Under the pieces are notes generated by a model. The model was given only the letters and a program-made list of their open reading frames with translations, made no database searches and was not told the DNA's origin. A stretch of 64,000 nt of DNA from Desulfobaccales bacterium (lineage in GTDB: Bacteria > Desulfobacterota > Desulfobaccia > Desulfobaccales > 0-14-0-80-60-11): contig JBAZPO010000001.1 of assembly GCA_041648175.1 (NCBI GenBank), positions 1-64,000 of the forward strand. Reading direction: 5' to 3'. A program made the translations under genes and the position numbers. This document shows positions 6,919 to 15,167 of the stretch, piece after piece (the stretch's first letter is position 1; every line of letters begins with the position of its first letter).

Positions 6919-9309
6919 TCAAAGCATCCCGGTTTCCGAATCTGACTTTCTCTTTTCGCCTTTTTCCCTTTTCGCCTTTTCGCCCCCAATTTGCTCGGCC
7001 ATCGCCTGGATGATTTGCTGAAACGTCTTGCCTTCCGTGGCAGAAATCCACTCCAGGCGCAGGCGCGCCGGGTCGATACCCTGCTTGGCCAGCTTCGGTT
7101 TGAGTTTCTCGATCCGGGCCTGGGCCCTCAAATTCCCCGTTATGTAATGGCAGTCTCCCGGGGGATGGCAGCCCGAGACCAGCACCTGCCCCGCGCCTTT
7201 TGCAAAGGCGTGGCGGATAAACTTGGGGTGTATCCGCCCGGCGCACATGGTGCGGATAATCCTGACCGCCGGTGGGTATTGCAGCCGGGACACTCCGGCG
7301 AAATCCGCTCCGGCATAGGAACACCAGCTACAGCAGAAGGCCAGAATCTTCTCCTCGGGTCCTTCCGCCAGGGCCTCGTCGATCTGGGCCAGGATCATCT
7401 CGTCGGTAAAGCCCCGGGCAATGATCGCCCCGCTGGGGCAGGCCCCGGCGCAGACCCCGCAGCCCTTACAGGCCGCTTCAATGATCCGGGCTTTCCGGGA
7501 TTTCCCCTCCCCCACCATTTCCACAGCCTGGAACGGACATTCCTGGTAGCAACTCTCGCAACCGATGCACGTGTCCGGGTCAACAAAGCTCACCAGGCCG
7601 TCCAGGCTGACGGTGTCGTGGGCCATGAGGCCCAGAACCTTGGCCGCGGCCCCGGAGCCCTGCGTAATGGACTCGGCCAGGTCTTTGGGACCCTGGCAGG
7701 CCCCGGCCAGATAGATGCCATCCAGCACCGTTTCCAAGGGGCGCAGCTTGGGATGGGCTTCCATGAAAAAGCCGTCGGGTCCCACCGGCAGCTTCAGCAC
7801 CTCTTTGAGGGCGGTGATGTCGCCCGGCCTCAGACCCACGGCCAGCACCGCCAGGTCCACCCGGTCCCGGCTGGTCCACTGCCCCAGATCCTGATCCGCC
7901 TCGATAATTACCCCGCCGTCCTCACCCGACCGGATATCCTTAACCCGGCTCCGCATAAACACGATACCCGCCTCCCGGGCCCGGGTGTACAAAGCCTCCC
8001 ACTCCTTCTTGATAGTCCGGAGGTCCCGGTAATAGACGCGGATGCGGGCGGCAGGCAGCAAGACCTTCAGTTCCAGGGCCTGCTTTAAAGCCGTGGGGCA
8101 GCAAATCCGGGAGCAATACTGGTTCCCCTCTTCCTCCCGGGAACCCACGCACAGGATAAAGGCGATATCCTGCGGTTCAGTTGCCGTCCCGGGCGTCAGC
8201 GCCCGCCCCGCCGTTGGACCTGAAGGGGCCAGCAGGCGTTCCAGGGCCACTGTGGTAATCACCTGGGGCAGGGCAGCCCAGGCTTCATAACGGCTGCCCG
8301 CGGGCTCAAAGGGCTGAAAGCCCGTAGCCACCACCATGGCCCCGATTTCCAGGGTGTGTTCAATCTCCCCGGCGGCCTCTAAATCTATGGCGTGCTGAGG
8401 ACAGGCCGAAACGCAGAGGCCGCAGCGGTCGCAGGCCTCCGGGTCCACTGTGTAGCGTGCCGGAAAGGCCGTGGGCGACGGCAGATAGACGGCGGACCTC
8501 AGACACAGTCCCGCCTGCTGCATATCCGGCACCTTGACCGGGCAGATTATTGCACAGGCGCCGCAACGGTCGCAGGTATCCGCTACCCGTGGCTGATTCT
8601 GGCGAACCGTCACCCGATAATTGCCCAGGTGGCCGCTGACACCGGTGGCCGCGCTGTCAATCAGCACCCTGATTCCCGGATGGAGCATCACCGCGACCAT
8701 CATGGGATTGATGATGCTAAGGGCGCTGTCGCCCCGGGGAAAGGTCTTGGAAAGCCGGTTGGCCATGCCTCCCAGCACCGGGGCACGATCCACCAGGGTC
8801 ACCGGGATTCCGGAGTGGGCGATGTCTAAAGCGGCCCTCAACCCCGCCGGGCCCCCGCCGATCACTAACGCCGCCCGGGTCATGGGTACCTGGCGCTCGG
8901 CTAAGGGCACCGCGTCCCGCACCTTGGCCAGCCCCATGCGGATCAGTTCCAGGGCCTTTGCTAGCGCGGCCTCCGGTTCTTTGGCATGGACCCAGGAACA
9001 CTGCTCCCGGATGTTGACGATCTCCAAGAGATAGGGATTGACCCCGCAATCGGCCAGCAGGCGGCGAAAGGTGGGCTCATGGAGCTTGGGGGAGCAGGCC
9101 GCCACCACCATGCGGTTCAAGCCATACTCCCTGATGTCCTTGGCGATATCCCGTTGGCCCGCCTCGGAGCAAGAGTAAAGATGATCCCGGCAGACCACCA
9201 CCCCCGGCAACTCCCGAGCCGCCGCCGCCAGGGCCTCAGGGCTGATAACCCCGGCGATATTGTGCCCGCAGTGGCAGATGTAAAGTCCGATGCGGAGTTC
9301 TTTGCTCAT
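6919..9309 (-). CDS. HdrA-MvhD fusion flavoprotein (QmoB-like)
   Basis: A 796-residue fusion: an N-terminal HdrA domain with CHCGHN (12-17) and AACSPKLHEPTF (70-81), FAD motif GGGPAG (151-156), ferredoxin motifs at Cys246-256 and 293-303, a further 2x[4Fe-4S] domain (581-624), and a C-terminal MvhD domain (654-775) with Cys659/660/663, Cys689, Cys714 and Cys720. MvhD passes electrons from a hydrogenase or dehydrogenase to HdrA. The HdrA pair DCxxC is replaced by Ser195 and Ser198. The last 20 residues are Lys/Glu/Arg-rich and are encoded by a low-complexity purine run. The gene starts one base after the polyferredoxin stop, so the two are translationally linked. Confidence 0.87.
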   Translation of the reverse strand: MSKELRIGLYICHCGHNIAGVISPEALAAAARELPGVVVCRDHLYSCSEAGQRDIAKDIREYGLNRMVVAACSPKLHEPTFRRLLADCGVNPYLLEIVNIREQCSWVHAKEPEAALAKALELIRMGLAKVRDAVPLAERQVPMTRAALVIGGGPAGLRAALDIAHSGIPVTLVDRAPVLGGMANRLSKTFPRGDSALSIINPMMVAVMLHPGIRVLIDSAATGVSGHLGNYRVTVRQNQPRVADTCDRCGACAIICPVKVPDMQQAGLCLRSAVYLPSPTAFPARYTVDPEACDRCGLCVSACPQHAIDLEAAGEIEHTLEIGAMVVATGFQPFEPAGSRYEAWAALPQVITTVALERLLAPSGPTAGRALTPGTATEPQDIAFILCVGSREEEGNQYCSRICCPTALKQALELKVLLPAARIRVYYRDLRTIKKEWEALYTRAREAGIVFMRSRVKDIRSGEDGGVIIEADQDLGQWTSRDRVDLAVLAVGLRPGDITALKEVLKLPVGPDGFFMEAHPKLRPLETVLDGIYLAGACQGPKDLAESITQGSGAAAKVLGLMAHDTVSLDGLVSFVDPDTCIGCESCYQECPFQAVEMVGEGKSRKARIIEAACKGCGVCAGACPSGAIIARGFTDEMILAQIDEALAEGPEEKILAFCCSWCSYAGADFAGVSRLQYPPAVRIIRTMCAGRIHPKFIRHAFAKGAGQVLVSGCHPPGDCHYITGNLRAQARIEKLKPKLAKQGIDPARLRLEWISATEGKTFQQIIQAMAEQIGGEKAKREKGEKRKSDSETGML

Positions 9310-9310
9310 C

Positions 9311-10153
9311 TTATTGGCTTACCAACTTTTCTACCGCCAACTTCCACGCCTGGGAAAACTCCCCCGCTTCGGCCACTACTTCCTCTCGTACCAGGGTGAT
9401 GGCTTCGTCATCGCAGATATTGACGCAGACCCCGCAATAGGCGCAGTTCTCCATCTTCAGCCAGACTCGGTCGCCCTCCCGGATAATAACCTTCACGGGG
9501 CAGAGCTCAATGCATTTTACGCAATCCGGCGGGCACTTGTGGTCGTCAATCACCAGGCGACCCCGAAATTGGGGGTTGACCAGGATCGCCTCAAATTCGC
9601 ACACTGTCAGGCATTGAGTACAGCGCAAGCACAGGTCTGGCGCAGGCCTGGTCTGGTCCGCGGCCTCATCCAGCACGATGGCCTGCCGGGGACAGGCCGT
9701 TAGGCACTTGTGGCAGTATTTGGGGCATTCCGTGAGATCGTTAGTCACCAACTGCAATTGCTGCCGGCACCAATGCTCCTCCCCCTCCGGCTGCGGCGGG
9801 CACGGCAGGGGGCAGCGGGTCTTGTCCATGTCGATCTTGGGGAGAAACGGCGCCAACCCCTGGTGGTCCGCCATGATGGTCTTGACTTCGCCGTTGTAAC
9901 TTAATATCACCGCGGCCACCGGGCAGAAATGGGCGCAGATTTCGCACATCAGGCAAAGGCGGGGGTCGATGGTAATGTCCAGATCGCCTTCCCGGGGGAT
10001 AATCGTCACCGCCTCCCGGGGGCAGACTTTGGCGCAGATGTCGCACTTGATGCACAGCCCCTTGTCCAGACGCAACTCCACCGTATCGACGAAGAGCCTC
10101 AGCGTCAATTCCAGGAAGGCGTCGGTTTCGCGTTTGATGACCCGGGGTTGCAT
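9311..10153 (-). CDS. Polyferredoxin with six [4Fe-4S] motifs
   Basis: The 280-residue protein carries six four-cysteine motifs in tandem: CIKCDICAKVCP, CLMCEICAHFCP, CPKYCHKCLTACP, CLRCTQCLTVCE, CPPDCVKCIELCP and CAYCGVCVNICD. Between the second and third is a region with four further cysteines (PLPCPPQPEGEEHWC and neighbours). There is no signal peptide, so it is cytoplasmic. It resembles FwdF/MvhB-type polyferredoxins, which wire Hdr and Fwd subunits together in archaeal complexes. That role is inferred here from position, directly upstream of the HdrA-MvhD gene and in the same run as Fwd-like genes. Confidence 0.85.
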   Translation of the reverse strand: MQPRVIKRETDAFLELTLRLFVDTVELRLDKGLCIKCDICAKVCPREAVTIIPREGDLDITIDPRLCLMCEICAHFCPVAAVILSYNGEVKTIMADHQGLAPFLPKIDMDKTRCPLPCPPQPEGEEHWCRQQLQLVTNDLTECPKYCHKCLTACPRQAIVLDEAADQTRPAPDLCLRCTQCLTVCEFEAILVNPQFRGRLVIDDHKCPPDCVKCIELCPVKVIIREGDRVWLKMENCAYCGVCVNICDDEAITLVREEVVAEAGEFSQAWKLAVEKLVSQ

Positions 10154-10239
10154 ATCACTTTTAGTTACTGTTTTGAATGGTCTTTTACAGAATCAAGATT
10201 ATCTATCATTGGTAGCCATTGGTTTTAAGACTGCGCTTA

Positions 10240-10258
10240 CACAGGCGAGACGCCTGTG
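10240..10258. repeat. REP palindrome copy 1
   Basis: Palindrome CACAGGCGAGACGCCTGTG followed by GCCACC, the same unit that brackets the RAYT gene near 31 kb. It lies in the gap between the polyferredoxin and the DUF3795-type gene, where it may form a hairpin in the mRNA. Confidence 0.85.
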
Positions 10259-10363
10259 CCACCAAGGATTTTAATTTCTGGACTCCCCAGCAAGAGCTAT
10301 GCATCGATGCAAATATCTTGCTTTTCCCCCTCTTAGCCTTTTCCCCTTTTTCGCCTTTTTCCC

Positions 10364-10780
10364 TTATTTTTTCTCTTCCAGCTTCCGGTGATACTCCCTC
10401 GCCTTGAACTTCAACTGACGGCGGCGCAAGTTGATCTTCACATCCGGGAACTGGACCAGGAGCAGGTCGTATTTGTCGCAAGTCTCCAGGTCCGGGCACT
10501 CATAACAGTGCTCCAGATTCCGGCCCTGGGCGCAGACTCGGATGGGACAGTCACACAGGCCCTGCCCGTTTTTGCAGCCGGGGCACTCCCTGTGGGTCAG
10601 AAACCACTCCAGCCCTTTCCGGAATTCCGGCAAATTGAAACCCTCCGGTCCCGGGAAGCAGTGAACCCAGACATTGGCCCGGACCTGGTCCAAGTACCGT
10701 TTCAGTCGGGAAACCGTCTCCAACAGCCCAGGATTGCCCAGTTGGCAATCATCACACAAACCGCAATAACTCTCTCTCAT
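10364..10780 (-). CDS. Cysteine-rich DUF3795-type protein
   Basis: A 138-residue cytoplasmic protein with about twelve cysteines, beginning with the CGLCDDCQLGN signature of the DUF3795 group and continuing with CPGCKNGQGLCDCP and CYECPDLETC. The cysteine spacing suggests zinc or Fe-S binding, but no activity is established for the family as far as I know. It is embedded in the Hdr/Fwd-like cluster on the same strand, with gaps of about 100 and 210 bases and repeats around it, so it may be a passenger rather than a component. Confidence 0.7.
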   Translation of the reverse strand: MRESYCGLCDDCQLGNPGLLETVSRLKRYLDQVRANVWVHCFPGPEGFNLPEFRKGLEWFLTHRECPGCKNGQGLCDCPIRVCAQGRNLEHCYECPDLETCDKYDLLLVQFPDVKINLRRRQLKFKAREYHRKLEEKK

Positions 10781-10887
10781 AACCTTTCTCCTGCAAGAGC
10801 TTTAAGCTGTCAGCTTCTGTTGGGCGAGCTTAAAACCCGCGCCTCCCAGTGCTGCCGACAAACTGCATAAACCTTCATAATAGTTTA

Positions 10888-13800
10888 CTACTCTAGAAAA
10901 ATTTGCCGAACATTAATCACCGCCTCGATCTGGGCCGTCAATTCCGGGTCGGTGTCCCGGCTCATCGTAATAACCCCCGCTGGACACTCCGCGGCACAGA
11001 TACCGCAGCCCCGGCAGAGCTCGGGGCGCACTTCGGGCTTGCCATCGGCAAGCTGCACCGCGCCAAAGGGGCAAATTCCGACGCAGGTCAGGCAGCGCCG
11101 GCATTGCTCCGGGGTGATCATGGCCACCACCTCGCTGGCCAACAACTCCGTCTGGAACAGAATCCCCGCGGCCCGGATCGCTGCGGCCTGGGCCTGAGCC
11201 ACGGTTTCTCCCAGACTCTTGGGATAGTGGGCCACTCCGCAAAGAAACACCCCCTCGGTGGCTGAATCCACCGGCCTCAGTTTCTGGTGAGCCTCCTGGA
11301 ACCACCCGGATAGGGTTTGGGAAACTCGGAGTTGCCGGGCCACAGCTTCGCTTCCCGCCGCTGGTTCCATGCCTGTACTCAGGATCACCAGGTCCGCCGC
11401 CAGGGGCAACTCCTGCCCCAAAAGCTCATCGGTCACCCAGACTGTCAGGGGCCGCCGTTTGGCTGCGGTGAGCCAGGGCGGCCGCGCCGCCTCGAAGGGA
11501 ATAAACCGCACTCCCTTCTCCTTGGCCTTGACGTAATAATTTTCCCGGAAACCGTAAGCCCGGATGTCCCGATACAGCACGATGATTTCCATCAGGGGAT
11601 AGCGGTCTTTGAGGAGCAGGGCGTTCTTGAGAGCCTGGGAGCAGCACAGGCGGCTGCAATCGGGGTGCTCGGGTTCCCGCGACCCCACGCACTGGATCAT
11701 CACCACCTGCCGCACCTTGGGGAGATCCAGATCGCAAAAATTAATCTTCCCCTCTAACTCCCGCTGCGAGAGCACCCGGGGATCCTCCCCGTAGAGAAAT
11801 CGCCCCAGGGGCTTATATTCCCGGCCGCCCGTGGCCACCACGATGACGCCGTGGGCCAGTTCCCGCTCCTGGTAGCCGTTCATGGTGAAGCGGCGCACGG
11901 TGCTTTTAAACTGCCCCACATGTCCTTTGACCTGGGTCAGTTCGGTCTGGATATGGACCTCGATGTTGGGGTGGCTATATACCGTGGCCTGCATTTCATG
12001 GAGAAATTCTTGGGGGTCCGAGCCTTCCAGGGTAAAAAACAGATTCCGGGCCAGGCCTCCCAAGGTATTTTCCCGCTCCACCAGGTAAGTGTGAAACCCC
12101 TGGTCCGCCAGGGTCAGCGCTGCGCTCATGCCGGCCACCCCGCCCCCCAGCACCAGGGCCCGGGGCGTCACGGGAATGCTCTGGGGCTGGATGGGCGTAA
12201 GCCTTGCCGCCCGGCCTACTGCCATGGCGATCAGACCGGCGGCCTTGGCCAGGGCCGCCTCCGGGTCCCCCTGATGGACCCAGGCGCACTGCTCCCGGAT
12301 ATTGGCCATGGTGAAGTAGCCTGGGTTCAGGTCTGCACCCGCCAGAACATCCCGGAAGACCCCTTCGTGGGTCCTGGGACTGCACGCGGCTACCACCACC
12401 CGGTTGAGGCCCTTCTCCCGGATAGTCTCCCGCATCCGGCCGGTGGATTCCACCGCACAGGAAAACAGGTTATCCTCCACATGGGCAACCCCGGGCAGCC
12501 CGGCCACAGCTTTAGCCAGTTTGGCCAGGTCAATGGTTTTGGCAATATTGGTGCCGCAATGACAGAGAAAAACCCCGATCCGGGGAGGAAAATCCGTTGC
12601 CAGGCTGGGAACCGGCTTGGCTTTGGGCGCCCAGGTACGATGGGCGATGGTCAACAGGCGCGAGGCCGCCGCAGCCGCGGCGCTTGCTGTAGTCACGGAT
12701 TCGGGGATGTCCATGGGTTCCCGGGCCGTGCCGCACACCAGGACTCCCGGCCGGGTGGTGCTCACCGGCAGTAACGGCGAGGCGGCAATGAAGCCATGCT
12801 CATTTACTTCCAACCCCAGGCGCCGGACGGAGGTTGGCATTTTAAGGCCGGGCCTGAGCCCTATGGCTAAGACCGCCATATCGAAGGGCTGCTCCTGGGG
12901 CCTGCCTCTGGCATCAGTGTAGCGCACCTGCACCCCGCCATCAGCCTGGGGGATCACCGCAGTAACCCGGGAGCGCACCAGATTGACGCCGCGCTCCCGG
13001 GCTTGCTCCAGGTAACCCTCATACCCTTTGCCTTGGGCCCGAATATCCATGTAAAAGATGGTGGAGGTAAGCCCCGGAGCGCTGATCTCCCGGGCCACCA
13101 TGGCCTCCTTGAGACTGGCCATGCAGCATAAGCTGGAACAATAACTGACGCCGGCCTGGGGGTCCCGGGACCCCACACACTGGATAAAGGCTATCCGACG
13201 GGGCGGGCTCTGATCCGACGGCCGCAGCAATTTGCCGCCCTGGGGGCCGGTGGCGCTGAGCAGCCGCTCGAACTCCAGGCTGGTCACCACGTCGGGATGG
13301 CCAGCGCCGGGAAACTCGCCGGCCGACGCCGGGACCGCGCCCAGGGCCACAATGATGGCCCCCACGGACTCCGTCCATTCCGCCGCCGCCTCTTTCAGAT
13401 TAATGGCCCCGGCCTGGCAGACCTTGACACAGGCCTCGCACTTCTTCCCCTGAAAGACCCGGCAGGCCTCCGGGGCAATATACGCCGCCTGAGGAATGGC
13501 CTGGGGAAAGGGCACGTGAATGGCCTTGGTCTGGCTGAGCCCGAGATTATACGGGTCCGGGAGCTTGGCCGGACAGACCCGGGTGCAGTCGCCGCAGCCG
13601 GAACATCGGCTCACGTCCACGAACCGGGGCCGGCGACTCAACAGGGCCTGAAAATCCCCGGCCTGGCCCCGGACCTGCAAGACCCGGGTGGAGGTCTCAA
13701 TCTTGATCAGGGGGTGGCGGGCGATCTCCAGCATCTTAGGCGACAGGATGCACATGGCGCAGTCGTTGGTGGGGAAGGTCTTATCCAACTGCGCCATGAG

Positions 13801-13947
13801 ACCGCCGATGGTGGGTCCCGCTTCCGTCAGGGTCACCGGCAGCCCCGCAGCCGCCACCTCCAAGGCCGCCTGCATGCCGGCTATGCCGCCGCCCACCACC
13901 AGCACCCGGGGGTGGGCCACTCGATCTAATGGCCGTGTAGAGGCCAT
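10888..13947 (-). CDS. Double HdrA flavoprotein (HdrA-HdrA fusion)
   Basis: Two HdrA modules in one chain of about 1,019 residues. Module 1 has FAD motif VVGGGIAGM (near 18-25), the HdrA cysteine pair DCAMC (Cys63, Cys66), CSGCGDCTRVCP and a degenerate second cluster CRVFQGKKCEACVKVC. Module 2 starts near residue 456 with the N-terminal domain (LCHCGTN, AACSPRTHEG), has its own FAD motif LGGGVAGM near 600, lacks the DCxxC pair, and ends with a 2x[4Fe-4S] ferredoxin (CRRCLTCVGICP, CRGCGICAAECP). The frame opens at a TTG 24 bases upstream; the ATG is chosen because AGGGAG precedes it. Fused HdrA pairs imply an obligate heterodimer-like core. The final electron acceptor is not apparent. Confidence 0.87.
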   Translation of the reverse strand: MASTRPLDRVAHPRVLVVGGGIAGMQAALEVAAAGLPVTLTEAGPTIGGLMAQLDKTFPTNDCAMCILSPKMLEIARHPLIKIETSTRVLQVRGQAGDFQALLSRRPRFVDVSRCSGCGDCTRVCPAKLPDPYNLGLSQTKAIHVPFPQAIPQAAYIAPEACRVFQGKKCEACVKVCQAGAINLKEAAAEWTESVGAIIVALGAVPASAGEFPGAGHPDVVTSLEFERLLSATGPQGGKLLRPSDQSPPRRIAFIQCVGSRDPQAGVSYCSSLCCMASLKEAMVAREISAPGLTSTIFYMDIRAQGKGYEGYLEQARERGVNLVRSRVTAVIPQADGGVQVRYTDARGRPQEQPFDMAVLAIGLRPGLKMPTSVRRLGLEVNEHGFIAASPLLPVSTTRPGVLVCGTAREPMDIPESVTTASAAAAAASRLLTIAHRTWAPKAKPVPSLATDFPPRIGVFLCHCGTNIAKTIDLAKLAKAVAGLPGVAHVEDNLFSCAVESTGRMRETIREKGLNRVVVAACSPRTHEGVFRDVLAGADLNPGYFTMANIREQCAWVHQGDPEAALAKAAGLIAMAVGRAARLTPIQPQSIPVTPRALVLGGGVAGMSAALTLADQGFHTYLVERENTLGGLARNLFFTLEGSDPQEFLHEMQATVYSHPNIEVHIQTELTQVKGHVGQFKSTVRRFTMNGYQERELAHGVIVVATGGREYKPLGRFLYGEDPRVLSQRELEGKINFCDLDLPKVRQVVMIQCVGSREPEHPDCSRLCCSQALKNALLLKDRYPLMEIIVLYRDIRAYGFRENYYVKAKEKGVRFIPFEAARPPWLTAAKRRPLTVWVTDELLGQELPLAADLVILSTGMEPAAGSEAVARQLRVSQTLSGWFQEAHQKLRPVDSATEGVFLCGVAHYPKSLGETVAQAQAAAIRAAGILFQTELLASEVVAMITPEQCRRCLTCVGICPFGAVQLADGKPEVRPELCRGCGICAAECPAGVITMSRDTDPELTAQIEAVINVRQIFLE

Positions 13948-14051
13948 CGCCCGCGCCTGCTCCCTAGACAATCGCTATTTCCCAGTCGGGTCGGACCAAT
14001 GTGCCCGAGCTTTCTTGGGATCGACACCCTGATTGGACGATCCCTCTATGA

Positions 14052-14540
14052 TCATTTGGAAATAATCCGGCCTTGAACCACATCTTTCGTTAACCGCTTA
14101 AGCGCGTCTTCGGCCTCCAATTCTTCATCCCCGGATAAAAGTTCGCCGATAAGGCGCTGTCTGAGTTCGGCCATCAGCCGTTCGCCCCGTTCCAATTGGG
14201 CCACCCGGGCAAGGCTGACTCTCCCGTCCCGGACCGCCAGGTTGCGCAAGCCCTGGATGATATCCAGAAATCGCACGTCCTGGGGGCACTGGAAAGAACA
14301 CCGGGCGCAGCGGGCACAGTGCCAGAGAGCCGCTGAACTCAGCAGGGCCTCGCGCTGGCCATAGAGCACCTGGCGGATGATCTGGCTGGGGCTGAACCCG
14401 GGCGTCAGTTCGCTCACCGGACAGGTCGCGGTGCAGACCCCGCACGAAAAGCAGCGCAGGAGGTGCTGACAGCCGGGTTCGGCGGCCACCTCGTCTTTAA
14501 ACCGGGGGTCCAGATCCTGAAGGTGTACGGGTTCGGTCAT
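14052..14540 (-). CDS. HdrC-like iron-sulfur subunit
   Basis: The 162-residue protein has two [4Fe-4S] motifs, CFSCGVCTATCPVSE (about 31-42) and CARCARCSFQCPQD (about 81-91), with the helical spacing and the LDIIQGLRNLAV segment of HdrC. In Hdr complexes HdrC connects HdrA to HdrB. No HdrB (CCG-domain) gene lies nearby, so the usual disulfide-reducing partner is missing or encoded elsewhere. It lies about 100 bases upstream of the double HdrA gene on the same strand. Confidence 0.85.
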   Translation of the reverse strand: MTEPVHLQDLDPRFKDEVAAEPGCQHLLRCFSCGVCTATCPVSELTPGFSPSQIIRQVLYGQREALLSSAALWHCARCARCSFQCPQDVRFLDIIQGLRNLAVRDGRVSLARVAQLERGERLMAELRQRLIGELLSGDEELEAEDALKRLTKDVVQGRIISK

Positions 14541-14676
14541 AAAAAGCCTTCAGCTTTCAGCGGTCAGCCTTCAGCTACTAAAATGAGATTGGAATTCAGA
14601 GCAACAATGAATTTCACGGTCACTTGACAGCTGCTTACTTAATGAGCCTTGCCTTCGCCTGATCGCTGACAGCTAT

Positions 14677-15120
14677 CTAAAACAACGTAATCGCCTCAGT
14701 GGGACAATACTCCGCACATTTGCTGCATTTCTCCGCCGCCTGGATCAGCCGGGTGCAGAGTTCCTGGTGCACCACCACGGCAGCGCCGTTGATCATGCGA
14801 AAGACCACCTTATCCCGGGGCCGGGGGCCTTTGCCCAGGCGGGCCGCGTCGCAGTTCCCCAAATGGAACTCACACATGGTCACGCAAATCCCACAGCCGT
14901 TGCACTTTTCCGGGTCGATGCGCATCCCCGGGGTCGCAGGCCCCAAAAGTTCATGCAGAGCTTCGATGAAGCCGGCATAATCGGGCTCATGGAGGACCGG
15001 ACAGTTTTCCGGGGCCAGTTCCCGATTCACCAGGAACCCGGCGAACTCGGCGCAGCTTGCCCCGCACTGCCGACAATCGCTGCCGGGCAAAAATTCAAGG
15101 ATCTCTTCTACCGTGGCCAT
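14677..15120 (-). CDS. Fe-S protein: CdhE/AcsC-type Fe-S domain plus ferredoxin
   Basis: A 147-residue protein. Residues 8-42 look like the Fe-S domain found at the N-terminus of the acetyl-CoA synthase gamma subunit (LPGSDCRQCGASCAEFAG then a later ENCP). Residues 70-147 hold two ferredoxin-like motifs, CNGCGICVTMCEFHLGNC and CSKCAEYCPTEAI. The open frame extends upstream into fwdA, but ATG 15120 has an AAGAGAAAG ribosome site and fits the domain start. A role as electron relay between the Fwd-like and Hdr-like proteins is inferred from position only. Confidence 0.75.
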   Translation of the reverse strand: MATVEEILEFLPGSDCRQCGASCAEFAGFLVNRELAPENCPVLHEPDYAGFIEALHELLGPATPGMRIDPEKCNGCGICVTMCEFHLGNCDAARLGKGPRPRDKVVFRMINGAAVVVHQELCTRLIQAAEKCSKCAEYCPTEAITLF

Positions 15121-15167
15121 GGTTTTGCACTTTCTCTTAACCAAAAACCAAAAACTGAAAACCGTTT

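Noticed and set aside
6940..6990. Purine run as a separate gene or regulatory site
   Set aside because: It is inside the 3' end of the HdrA-MvhD coding sequence and recurs in non-coding gaps as low-complexity DNA.
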